NCBI GenBank assembly: GCA_964623915.1
Contig: CAZUVQ010000093.1
Coordinates: forward strand, 1 to 6,341
Length of the DNA stretch: 6,341 nucleotides
DNA from: CAZUVQ01 sp964623915
GTDB taxonomy: Bacteria; Bacillota; Clostridia; UMGS1883; UMGS1540
Direction of reading: 5' to 3'
How positions within the stretch are numbered: position 1 is the stretch's first letter; each line of letters begins with the position of its first letter. This document shows, in pieces, positions 1-5,648 of the stretch. The notes beneath the pieces are model-generated. The model did no database searches. It was given only the letters and a program-made list of their open reading frames with translations, and had not been told where the DNA came from. A program made the translations under genes and the position numbers.

Positions 1-370
1 TCTTTCTCTTGAACAATATACACAATATACAGGTTTAACTCTCGACAGCATGCGTGAACAATTCCGAGAAGGTGCTGCAAAAAGTGTAAAAAGCAACCTT
101 ATCCTTGAAAAAGTCGCTAACGCAGAAAATATAGAAGCAACTGATGAAGACGTTGAGGCAGAAATAAATAAAATGGCCGATATGTATAAAATGGAAATCG
201 AAAAGGTCAGAGACATTATGAAGGGTTCTCTTGACGGAATGAAACAAGAAATTAAAGTTAATAAAACTCTTGAGTATCTGGTCAAAAACTCAGTTACAAA
301 TAAAACTACAAAAAAGAAGGATGTGAATGAAAATGAGTCTGGTACCGATGGTAGTAGAGCAGACAAATAG
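1..370 (+). CDS. tig: Trigger factor, C-terminal part (5' end outside window)
   Basis: Trigger factor is a ribosome-associated chaperone with peptidyl-prolyl isomerase activity that binds nascent chains at the exit tunnel. Only the last 122 codons are visible; the reading frame is open from base 2 and stops at TAG 368-370. The visible part begins LEQYTQYTGLTLDSMREQFR, a typical trigger factor segment of the helical C-terminal substrate-binding domain, followed by KSNLILEKVANAENIEATDEDVE, the usual turn into the next helix pair. The N-terminal ribosome-binding and PPIase domains lie upstream. The gene precedes clpP and clpX, a common arrangement in Firmicutes and many other bacteria. Its last 14 codons (polar NENESGTDGSRADK tail) overlap the start of clpP in another frame, so this tail looks like read-out into clpP DNA and not conserved trigger factor sequence. 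ATG 50 is an internal Met, not the gene start. Confidence 0.95.
   Translation, partial: LSLEQYTQYTGLTLDSMREQFREGAAKSVKSNLILEKVANAENIEATDEDVEAEINKMADMYKMEIEKVRDIMKGSLDGMKQEIKVNKTLEYLVKNSVTNKTTKKKDVNENESGTDGSRADK
314..320 (+). promoter_or_regulatory. Ribosome binding site of clpP inside tig
   Basis: AAGAAGG ends 6 nt before ATG 327. It supports 327 as the translation start over the in-frame ATG 333, which would lie 12 nt away. The site lies wholly inside the tig coding sequence, so clpP initiation occurs on mRNA still being translated for trigger factor. Confidence 0.6.
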
Positions 371-914
371 AGGAGAGCGTTCTTATGACATATACTCCCG
401 TCTGCTTAAAGACAGAATAGTTTTTTTAGGAGATCAGGTTAATGATGTTACGGCAAGCCTTGTAGTGGCACAGCTTTTATTCCTTGAAAGCGAGGATCCC
501 GGTAAAGACATTAACCTTTACATTAACAGCCCCGGTGGTTCAATAACTTCCGGTATGGCTATTTACGACACGATGAATTACATTAAATGCGATGTTTCGA
601 CAATTTGTATCGGCATGGCGGCATCAATGGCTGCTTTTCTGCTTTCCTCCGGCGCAAAGGGCAAACGTTTTGTGCTTCCCAACAGTGAAATTATGATACA
701 TCAGCCCTTAGGCGGTATGCAGGGGCAGGCAACAGATATTAAAATCCATGCTGACAGAATTATTGCAACGAAACGTAAATTAAATGAAATCTTAGCAAGC
801 AACACAGGTCAGCCAATTGAAGTTATTGAAAGGGATACAGAAAGAGATAATTTTATGACTGCTGAAAAAGCCTGCGAATATGGTCTTGTTGATAAAATTA
901 TATCTAAGAGGTAG
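327..914 (+). CDS. clpP: ATP-dependent Clp protease proteolytic subunit ClpP
   Basis: ClpP is the cytosolic serine peptidase whose two stacked heptameric rings degrade proteins fed in by ClpX (and ClpC/ClpA-type unfoldases). The 195-residue product has the family's usual length. All catalytic residues are present: Ser100 in GMAAS, His125 in MIHQP and Asp174 in ERDTERDNF, with the spacing known from E. coli ClpP. The substrate-binding SPGGS motif is at 68-72 and the handle-region helix at about 130-160. The N-terminus (SLVPMVVEQTNRGERSYDIY) is the conserved axial-loop segment, which can be removed by self-processing in other ClpPs. Start 327 is chosen from AAGAAGG at 314-320; ATG 333 (MSLVPMV) is the alternative and resembles many homologues. 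It overlaps tig by 44 nt and is followed by clpX after 3 nt, which implies co-transcription and translational coupling. No CtsR-type operator is visible, but the operon promoter is outside the window. Confidence 0.97.
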   Translation: MKMSLVPMVVEQTNRGERSYDIYSRLLKDRIVFLGDQVNDVTASLVVAQLLFLESEDPGKDINLYINSPGGSITSGMAIYDTMNYIKCDVSTICIGMAASMAAFLLSSGAKGKRFVLPNSEIMIHQPLGGMQGQATDIKIHADRIIATKRKLNEILASNTGQPIEVIERDTERDNFMTAEKACEYGLVDKIISKR

Positions 915-917
915 TAA

Positions 918-2177
918 ATGAGCAAGCATGATGACGACAAAGTATTAAGATGTTCTTTTTGCGGAAGAACACAGAGCCAGGTAAAAAGGCTTGTTGCCGG
1001 CCCCGGCGTTTACATTTGTGATGAATGTATTGAGCTTTGCTTTGATATTCTCGAGGAAGAAGGGGTCGATGAAGAAAAGTCTCCCAAAAAAAACTCGAGC
1101 AAGGTACCAAAGCCGGCTGAAATCAAAGCACTTCTTGATGATTATGTAATCGGTCAGGATGGTGCTAAAAAAAGCCTGTGTGTCGCTGTTTACAATCACT
1201 ACAAAAGAATAAATACAGAAGTGTCCCTAATTGATGTTGAGCTTCAGAAAAGCAATGTTCTGCTTTTGGGTCCTACGGGCTCGGGTAAAACCCTGCTCGC
1301 TCAGACACTTGCAAAAATCATAGATGTCCCCTTTGCAATAGCAGATGCAACTACTCTTACTGAGGCGGGATATGTTGGTGAGGATGTTGAAAACATTCTC
1401 CTTCGTCTTATTCAGGCTGCAGATTATGATATTGAGCGTGCTTCACGCGGAATAGTGTATATCGACGAAATAGATAAGATTACAAAGAAAAGTGAAAATC
1501 CCTCTATTACTCGTGATGTAAGCGGCGAGGGTGTTCAACAGGCACTATTGAAAATTCTTGAAGGTACAGTTGCAAGCGTTCCCCCACAGGGAGGAAGAAA
1601 GCATCCACAGCAGGATTTTATTCAATTGGATACAACAAATATTCTCTTTATTGTCGGCGGTGCGTTTGAGGGTCTTGATAAGATTATTAAAAACAGGATA
1701 GGAAAAAAACAACTTGGTTTTGGTGCAGATATCAAAGGCACAGCAGATAAGTCATCCGATGATTTGCTTCGTAGTGTTCAGCCTGAGGATTTGCTTAAAT
1801 TCGGATTAATACCTGAATTTGTCGGAAGGATTCCTGTTATTGTGACGCTTGATTCGCTTGATGTTGAAGCATTGAAAATAATTCTCACCAAACCGAAAAA
1901 TGCACTTATAAAGCAGTATAACGCATTGTTTAAATATGATAATGTTGACTTTATTGTTGACGATGATGCCGTTACAGCAATTGCCGAGAAAGCGTTTTCC
2001 AGAAAAACAGGTGCGAGAGGGCTGCGGGCTATTATGGAAGAGGCACTGCTTGATATAATGTTCACTATTCCCTCAGACGAAACTGTGCAGAAGGTTACTC
2101 TCACACGTGCCGCTGTTACAAAGCACCTTGAACCGGTCGTTGTAAGGCACACACCTTCAAAAAAATCCGTATCATAA
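918..2177 (+). CDS. clpX: ATP-dependent Clp protease ATP-binding subunit ClpX
   Basis: ClpX is a hexameric AAA+ unfoldase that recognises degron-tagged proteins (for example ssrA-tagged), unfolds them and threads them into ClpP. The 419-residue protein is full length. The N-terminal zinc-binding domain has Cys12, Cys15, Cys34 and Cys37 (CxxC-x18-CxxC). The AAA+ core shows Walker A GPTGSGKT 118-125, pore-1 loop GYVGED 151-156, Walker B with YIDEIDK 181-187, the RKH pore loop around 227-229, the arginine-finger region FVGRIP 301-306, and sensor 2 GARGLR 365-370. The ClpP-docking loop reads LGF (266-268) where E. coli has IGF. The start ATG 918 is preceded by AAGAGG (906-911) at 6 nt, lying in the last codons of clpP. 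It is the last gene of the tig-clpP-clpX operon, ending at a terminator 8 nt after the stop. lonA/lonB, which often follows in Clostridia, is absent. Confidence 0.98.
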   Translation: MSKHDDDKVLRCSFCGRTQSQVKRLVAGPGVYICDECIELCFDILEEEGVDEEKSPKKNSSKVPKPAEIKALLDDYVIGQDGAKKSLCVAVYNHYKRINTEVSLIDVELQKSNVLLLGPTGSGKTLLAQTLAKIIDVPFAIADATTLTEAGYVGEDVENILLRLIQAADYDIERASRGIVYIDEIDKITKKSENPSITRDVSGEGVQQALLKILEGTVASVPPQGGRKHPQQDFIQLDTTNILFIVGGAFEGLDKIIKNRIGKKQLGFGADIKGTADKSSDDLLRSVQPEDLLKFGLIPEFVGRIPVIVTLDSLDVEALKIILTKPKNALIKQYNALFKYDNVDFIVDDDAVTAIAEKAFSRKTGARGLRAIMEEALLDIMFTIPSDETVQKVTLTRAAVTKHLEPVVVRHTPSKKSVS

Positions 2178-2184
2178 CTAAACT

Positions 2185-2209
2185 AAGGCACATTTTGTGC
2201 CTTTTTTTT
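2185..2209 (+). terminator. Rho-independent terminator of the tig-clpP-clpX operon
   Basis: GGCACA (2187-2192) pairs perfectly with TGTGCC (2196-2201) around a TTT loop, extended by AA/TT at the base, and is followed by an uninterrupted run of eight T (2202-2209). It starts 8 nt after the clpX stop and ends just before the next gene's ribosome binding site. Confidence 0.9.
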
Positions 2210-2222
2210 AAAGGGAAAAAAT

Positions 2223-2909
2223 ATGAGAAAACTTTCCGCATATCAAATAAAAAATATTGCAATCACCGCCATGCTCATTGACCATATAGCATGGGCGTTT
2301 TTGCCATTGCATTCTCCTTTGGGGCAGGTTATGCACCTTTTGGGAAGAATAACAGCACCTCTGATGTGCTATTTTGTGGCAGAAGGGTTCTTCTATACAA
2401 GAAATTTAAAAAAATATATATTGCGTATGGCATTTTTTGCCACGATTTCTGCCCTTGCATTCTCATTTTTTGAAACCGGTAAGTTTTATATATTTAACTT
2501 TGGAATGGTATACACCTTGCTCTTGGGGCTTTTATCCCTCACGGTATGGCATAAAACTATGCTCCCTGACACCATAAAGGCAATAGTAATACTTTGCCTT
2601 ATTATGCTGTCCCCGCTTGGTGACTGCCCGATTATGGGTGTTTTATGGGTATTAATGTTTGGCTATATCAGAAATAATAAGAAAACGCAAATAATATGTT
2701 TTATATTTTCCACAATTGCCGCATATGCCCTTTTTTATATGGCAACACCATGGTACTACGGCATTTACGGTATAGGGATGATACTTGCCGTTCCCATTTT
2801 ACTTGCATACAGTGGTGAACTGGGCAGTACAAAAAATTCAAAATGGCTTTTTTACATATTCTATCCTTTGCATCTTTTTGTTCTCGGTGTATTGAGGTTT
2901 TATGTTTAA
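2223..2909 (+). CDS. TraX-family integral membrane protein
   Basis: This is a 228-residue, very hydrophobic protein resembling the TraX family (PF05857). The name comes from F-plasmid TraX, which N-acetylates pilin, but chromosomal Firmicute members have no established substrate. Family-like segments are LSAYQIKNIAITAMLIDHI at 4-22, GRITAPLMCYFVAEGFFYTRN at 41-61, the NFGMVYTLLLGLL stretch at 92-104 and the C-terminal YIFYPLHLFVLG at 211-222. About eight or nine membrane segments can be drawn, roughly at 9-29, 36-58, 67-84, 92-109, 119-133, 137-149, 157-174, 178-196 and 207-226. ATG 2223 has AAGGG (2211-2215) 7 nt upstream. No clear promoter is visible in the 45-nt gap after clpX, so transcription may come from inside clpX or from read-through of its terminator. 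No conjugation genes are nearby. An acyltransferase role is inference from the family only. Confidence 0.8.
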   Translation: MRKLSAYQIKNIAITAMLIDHIAWAFLPLHSPLGQVMHLLGRITAPLMCYFVAEGFFYTRNLKKYILRMAFFATISALAFSFFETGKFYIFNFGMVYTLLLGLLSLTVWHKTMLPDTIKAIVILCLIMLSPLGDCPIMGVLWVLMFGYIRNNKKTQIICFIFSTIAAYALFYMATPWYYGIYGIGMILAVPILLAYSGELGSTKNSKWLFYIFYPLHLFVLGVLRFYV

Positions 2910-2935
2910 GTCAATACAAACACTCTCTAAAAACA

Positions 2936-3289
2936 TCAACTGACATGCAACTTGCGTAAGATATGTAATAACTGCTGTTTGAATTTTGGAAGTGTTCTAT
3001 TAATCACATTCCAGATAAGAACAAAGTTTACTGTGCCGTATTTATGAGCTGCAGTATTTCTGATGTCCCTGAACTGATCAAAATTTATATATGAATATTT
3101 ATTTATAAATGGCTTTGACAACAACTTTGCTTGCTCACCGATATTTATAATGCTCATCATAACGGCTTTTTTCAATAAATCGTTTGAAAGAAAATCATTT
3201 AAATTCCTGCAGTTTTCAATTTCAAGAAATTCATTGATTTCGTCTATTTCCGCAATAATATCCTCAATTTGAAATTCATTTCTTATCAT
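2936..3289 (-). CDS. hepT: HepT-like HEPN-domain ribonuclease toxin (DUF86)
   Basis: This is a 117-residue all-helical protein of the HepT/DUF86 type, the toxin half of MntA-HepT modules; HEPN toxins of this kind act as metal-independent ribonucleases. The signature Rx4HxY is intact: Arg77, His82 and Tyr84 in DIRNTAAHKYG. The GEQAKLLS segment at 51-58 in the central helix is also typical. In characterised pairs the Tyr of this motif is the residue AMPylated by MntA. I chose ATG 3289 (MIRNEFQIEDII) because family members begin this way and GAGGCGG (3305-3299) lies upstream. ATG 3307 and ATG 3319 are in-frame alternatives that would add 6 or 10 residues encoded inside mntA. From 3289 the gene overlaps mntA by 14 nt, as expected for a co-translated toxin-antitoxin pair. 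The DNA here is visibly more AT-rich than the flanking housekeeping genes. Confidence 0.87.
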   Translation of the reverse strand: MIRNEFQIEDIIAEIDEINEFLEIENCRNLNDFLSNDLLKKAVMMSIINIGEQAKLLSKPFINKYSYINFDQFRDIRNTAAHKYGTVNFVLIWNVINRTLPKFKQQLLHILRKLHVS

Positions 3290-3575
3290 ATAGCAAAACC
3301 GCCTCATGCAATATTTCATCTTTGAGTTTTTTGTTAATACTACGGTATTCTAATATATCTACGTCCTTTCCGATAGTTCTTTCAACCTCACTTTTGAAAC
3401 GGACATAATCATCCAGTTCAAAGTCTTCATCAATAAGGATAAGAAGGTTGATATCACTGTGTTCGAGAGCTTCATCTCTTGCGTAAGAACCAAACGCTGA
3501 AGCCTTTATTATATTGTATTTAATAAATAAAGGCGTTAACTTTTCTTTTATTTCTTTTAAAGTATATACAGACAC
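3276..3575 (-). CDS. mntA: MntA-like minimal nucleotidyltransferase (antitoxin), with variant active site
   Basis: This 99-residue protein has the minimal nucleotidyltransferase fold of MntA antitoxins, which in characterised pairs silence HepT by adding AMP to the Tyr of its Rx4HxY motif. The motif GS-x10-DxD is recognisable at residues 29-43 (AFGSYARDEALEHSDIN). Gly29, Ser30 and Asp41 are present, but position 43, normally the second metal-binding Asp, is Asn (codon AAC at 3449-3447 on the minus strand). A third acidic position, Asp73 in KDVDIL, is kept. The start is GTG 3575 with a strong AGGAGGT (3589-3583) 7 nt upstream; no in-frame ATG offers a better start. It is the first gene of a two-gene leftward unit with hepT. 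Whether it still AMPylates HepT, binds it without catalysis, or is inactive cannot be told from the sequence. Confidence 0.87.
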   Translation of the reverse strand: MSVYTLKEIKEKLTPLFIKYNIIKASAFGSYARDEALEHSDINLLILIDEDFELDDYVRFKSEVERTIGKDVDILEYRSINKKLKDEILHEAVLLYDKK

Positions 3576-3582
3576 AAAAATA

Positions 3583-3589
3583 ACCTCCT
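3583..3589 (-). promoter_or_regulatory. Strong ribosome binding site deciding the mntA GTG start
   Basis: AGGAGGT lies 7 nt before GTG 3575. It is a near-perfect Shine-Dalgarno sequence and fixes this non-ATG start. It is stronger than the site in front of hepT, consistent with the antitoxin being made in excess. Confidence 0.8.
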
Positions 3590-3612
3590 ACTAAATAACC
3601 TTCATTTTATTT

Positions 3613-3640
3613 TCTATAAAGTGTATAATAATATTGTTAA
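3613..3640 (-). promoter_or_regulatory. Candidate promoter of mntA-hepT
   Basis: On the minus strand, TTAACA (3640-3635, five of six matches to the -35 consensus) is followed after 16 nt by TATAGA (3618-3613, four of six). This would start transcription near 3606, about 30 nt before the mntA GTG. The surroundings are AT-rich, so chance matches are likely. A competing -10, TATTAT at about 3633-3628, lacks a good -35. Confidence 0.35.
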
Positions 3641-3669
3641 TACTAAGTATGCGTAATTTCCTTATAAGC

Positions 3670-3701
3670 AAAAATGGGCGTTGCTTTTATGCAACTACCC
3701 A
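3670..3701 (-). terminator. Rho-independent terminator after ylqF
   Basis: Read on the minus strand, GGGTAGTTGC (3700-3691) pairs with GCAACGCCC (3684-3676) around an ATAAAA loop, with an unequal TA/G internal bulge. ATTTTT (3675-3670) follows. The stem begins 4 nt after the ylqF stop. It separates the rplS-lepB-ylqF unit from the co-oriented mntA-hepT pair downstream. Confidence 0.75.
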
Positions 3702-3704
3702 AAA

Positions 3705-4550
3705 TTACGGCCTTTCCAAAGATATTTTTCCTATCTTTGCAGCACGAAATTCATCAAGAACAATATTAGCTCCCCTATCGTAGTCCGCTTCACCGCCCGA
3801 TATGATAAATCCCCTTTTCCTGCAAACAGCTTCTAATATTTCATACCCGCTCATGCCGTCTGTTTCGGGCAGCTTATACCTTTCAGTCAATTCTGCTTTA
3901 TAGTTGTCACGAAGAAAAACCAAAAGCAAGGAAGAAAGCTCAACTGTATCAAAAACAGCGTCACGGATTGCACCGGAGAAAGCAAGGTGTTCCCCCATCT
4001 TTTCATCGTCAAACTTCGGGCTTAATATGCCCGGAGTATCAAGAAGCTCAAATTTACCTGCCCTGACCCATTGCTTGCCGGTTGTCACACCGGGTCTGTC
4101 GCCTGTTTTGGTACTTTTTCTGCCTGTAAGATTATTAATAAATGTGGATTTTCCTACATTCGGAACACCGGTAACCATTACCCTTATAGCCTTGCCCTGC
4201 ATCCCACGTGACGTCCATCTTTCGATTTCATTTTTCAGTTCCTCATTTATAACAGCAGTAATACGCGATAGCAGCCTTCCGCCGTCACGGCTATTGACAA
4301 ATATTGTTTTTATCCCCTGCTTTGAAAAGAAATCTTCCCAGCCTTTATTAACCTTCTGGTCTGCAATATCTGCTTTATTCATTATCAGCACACACGGTTT
4401 TTTTGATATTAGCTGTGAAAGAAGCGGACTACGGCTTGATCTGACAAGGCGCGCGTCCGCAATTTCCAATACAATATCACAAAGCTTTAAGTTTTCTTCA
4501 ATGAGCCTTCGGGTTTTTGTCATATGCCCGGGGAACCATTGTATTTTCAT
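3705..4550 (-). CDS. ylqF: Ribosome biogenesis GTPase YlqF (RbgA)
   Basis: YlqF/RbgA is an essential GTPase in Bacillus that acts late in 50S subunit assembly. The 281-residue product shows the circularly permuted GTPase order: G4 NKAD at 58-61 and a G5-like VNSRDG at 85-90 precede G1 GVPNVGKS at 128-135, G2 GVTT at 154-157 and G3 DTPG at 171-174. The N-terminal IQWFPGHMTK is the family hallmark. The C-terminal part (about 180-280) matches the ANTAR-like RNA-binding domain in position and size. ATG 4550 is chosen because GGAG (4560-4557) sits 6 nt upstream and homologues begin M-x-IQWFPGHM. The earlier in-frame ATG 4562 would make that ribosome binding site coding. It is the third gene of rplS-lepB-ylqF, 50 nt after lepB, and ends at a terminator. 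rnhB, which commonly follows in Firmicutes, is absent here. Confidence 0.96.
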   Translation of the reverse strand: MKIQWFPGHMTKTRRLIEENLKLCDIVLEIADARLVRSSRSPLLSQLISKKPCVLIMNKADIADQKVNKGWEDFFSKQGIKTIFVNSRDGGRLLSRITAVINEELKNEIERWTSRGMQGKAIRVMVTGVPNVGKSTFINNLTGRKSTKTGDRPGVTTGKQWVRAGKFELLDTPGILSPKFDDEKMGEHLAFSGAIRDAVFDTVELSSLLLVFLRDNYKAELTERYKLPETDGMSGYEILEAVCRKRGFIISGGEADYDRGANIVLDEFRAAKIGKISLERP

Positions 4551-4578
4551 AAAAATCTCCATTCTGCCGTAGGCATAA

Positions 4579-4592
4579 CGTGATTTTTCACG
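4579..4592 (-). other. Small intergenic hairpin between lepB and ylqF
   Basis: CGTGA (minus 4592-4588) pairs perfectly with TCACG (4583-4579) around AAAA, 8 nt after the lepB stop. No T-run follows, so it is not an intrinsic terminator. It could be an mRNA stability or processing element, or chance. Confidence 0.4.
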
Positions 4593-4600
4593 CTACACTC

Positions 4601-5254
4601 CTATTGCATCAAACCAAACCTTGTAAATGGCCACACCCTGAAAACAGCTCTTCCAAGCACACTTTCAAAAGGAATAAACCCAACATCGGATGAACGGCTA
4701 TCATGACTGCTTCCCCTGTTGTCACCCATTACAAAAACACATTTCTCAGGAACAATAAACTGCGATTTATTGCTTGTTGTCATATTATTTATATACGGTT
4801 CATCCTGAAGCACACCGTCAATATATACATTGCCTGTGGCATTATCAATAGAAACAGTCTGCCCCGGCATACCGATAATACGTTTTACATACGGTCCTCT
4901 TCCTACAGGTGGATTAAGTATAATTATATCGCCGGCTTTTGGCTGATAACCAAGCCTGACTACTATAAGGCGTTCATTATTCTGCAACGTCGGAACCATC
5001 GAGGTACCGTCAACTTTGACAAAGGTTACAACGTAATTGCGAAGAACAAGTGCTATTACAAGAGCTATGAGTATAGAGGCCACCCATTCAAACATTTCTC
5101 TTGATTTGCTCTTATATATAACATCATCATTAGCTTTTACGCTTGCTGCGGTTTTAGCATTATCGTTAAAATTTTCAGGTTCTGAAAAATCTTCTCTTAC
5201 TCCGGCTTTTTCGCCTTCGTTTAAATTCTTTTCAATTTCGTTGTTTTCATCCAT
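4601..5254 (-). CDS. lepB: Signal peptidase I (leader peptidase)
   Basis: Signal peptidase I removes signal peptides from proteins exported by Sec and Tat, acting at the outer face of the membrane with a Ser/Lys dyad. Counting from ATG 5254 (217 residues), Ser85 in DGTSMVPTL is the nucleophile and Lys124 in YVKRIIGMPG is the general base. The conserved box GDNRGSSHDSR is at 177-187. One membrane segment (about 56-76, EWVASILIALVIALVLRNYV) follows an acidic, low-complexity cytoplasmic tail of about 50 residues and places the catalytic domain outside. The single N-terminal segment is typical of Gram-positive enzymes. GTG 5263 is an in-frame alternative start adding three residues. I prefer ATG 5254, because AGGAAGG (5272-5266) is too close to GTG 5263 but well placed for the ATG. 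The gene lies between rplS and ylqF, as in many Clostridia, with a hairpin in the gap after rplS. Confidence 0.95.
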   Translation of the reverse strand: MDENNEIEKNLNEGEKAGVREDFSEPENFNDNAKTAASVKANDDVIYKSKSREMFEWVASILIALVIALVLRNYVVTFVKVDGTSMVPTLQNNERLIVVRLGYQPKAGDIIILNPPVGRGPYVKRIIGMPGQTVSIDNATGNVYIDGVLQDEPYINNMTTSNKSQFIVPEKCVFVMGDNRGSSHDSRSSDVGFIPFESVLGRAVFRVWPFTRFGLMQ

Positions 5255-5280
5255 TTTATACACAACCTTCCTGATAGAAT

Positions 5281-5305
5281 AAAACGGGACAAAAATGCCC
5301 CGTTT
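5281..5305 (-). terminator. Terminator or attenuator hairpin between rplS and lepB
   Basis: On the minus strand, AAACGGG (5305-5299) pairs with CCCGTTT (5288-5282), with one mismatch and two more pairs continuing inward around a T-rich loop. TTTTATTCT follows, an imperfect U-tract. The stem starts 5 nt after the rplS stop and ends about 10 nt before the lepB ribosome binding site. Partial termination would let L19 be made in larger amounts than LepB and YlqF. Confidence 0.65.
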
Positions 5306-5309
5306 CCTA

Positions 5310-5648
5310 TTACAGCTGTTCTCTAACTTTTGCAGCCTTACCTATTCTGTCACGCAGATAGTAAAGCTTTGCTCTTCTTACTTTACCGTGACGAACGACT
5401 TCGATTTTGTCGATTATGGGTGAATGAACGGGGAATACCTTTTCAACACCTACGCCTGAAGCCAAACGTCTCACAGTAATAGTTCTTGCGATACCGCCAT
5501 GTTTCATTGCTATAAGAGTTCCTTCAAAAATCTGAACCCTCACACGAGTACCTTCTGTAACCTTGAGGTGAATCTTTAAAGTATCACCAATGCGAAGCTG
5601 CGGAATTTCCTTGAGCTGTTCTTTTGTAATAGCGCTTAAAATATCCAA
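5310..5648 (-). CDS. rplS: 50S ribosomal protein L19 (bL19)
   Basis: L19 is a large-subunit protein located at the interface with the 30S subunit. The 112-residue product is of normal length and matches the family over its whole extent: GDTLKIHLKVTEG near 21-33, VQIFEGTLIA at 38-47, SGVGVEKVFPVHSP at 64-77, KIEVVRHGKVRRAKLYYLR at 81-99, and a basic C-terminus. The start codon is TTG 5648, supported by GGAGGG (5660-5655) 6 nt upstream and by the lack of an in-frame ATG near it. The gene is the first of rplS-lepB-ylqF and has its own promoter and a structured leader. In many Firmicutes rimM and trmD stand directly upstream; here they are replaced by a divergent methyltransferase, so the usual cluster has been split. 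Confidence 0.98.
   Translation of the reverse strand: MDILSAITKEQLKEIPQLRIGDTLKIHLKVTEGTRVRVQIFEGTLIAMKHGGIARTITVRRLASGVGVEKVFPVHSPIIDKIEVVRHGKVRRAKLYYLRDRIGKAAKVREQL

Noticed and set aside
904..1199. Two minus-strand frames over the start of clpX, one Cys-rich
   Set aside because: The Cys and His residues are by-products of reading the zinc-finger coding region backwards; there is no ribosome binding site and no promoter.
1778..2152. Minus-strand open frame of 124 codons inside clpX
   Set aside because: It is antisense to the conserved clpX C-terminal region, has a Ser/Thr-rich composition typical of a shadow frame, and has no recognisable domain.
2910..2935. Bidirectional terminator between the convergent TraX-like gene and hepT
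   Set aside because: I searched the 26-nt gap and found no convincing inverted repeat on either strand.
3290..3319. Longer hepT start at ATG 3319 or ATG 3307
   Set aside because: The added residues are encoded inside mntA and do not resemble HepT N-termini, and no better Shine-Dalgarno sequence precedes them. They remain possible alternatives.
4551..4562. Upstream ATG 4562 as ylqF start
   Set aside because: Its GAG codon forms part of the GGAG ribosome binding site of ATG 4550, and homologues start at the IQWFPGHM segment.
3904..4572. Long plus-strand open frame of 222 codons opposite ylqF
   Set aside because: It is antisense to a full GTPase gene with all G motifs. Its translation is Ser/Pro-rich with no domain, and no ribosome binding site supports it.
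4703..5282. Two plus-strand frames opposite lepB
   Set aside because: Both lie within the confidently assigned signal peptidase gene and show no family features.
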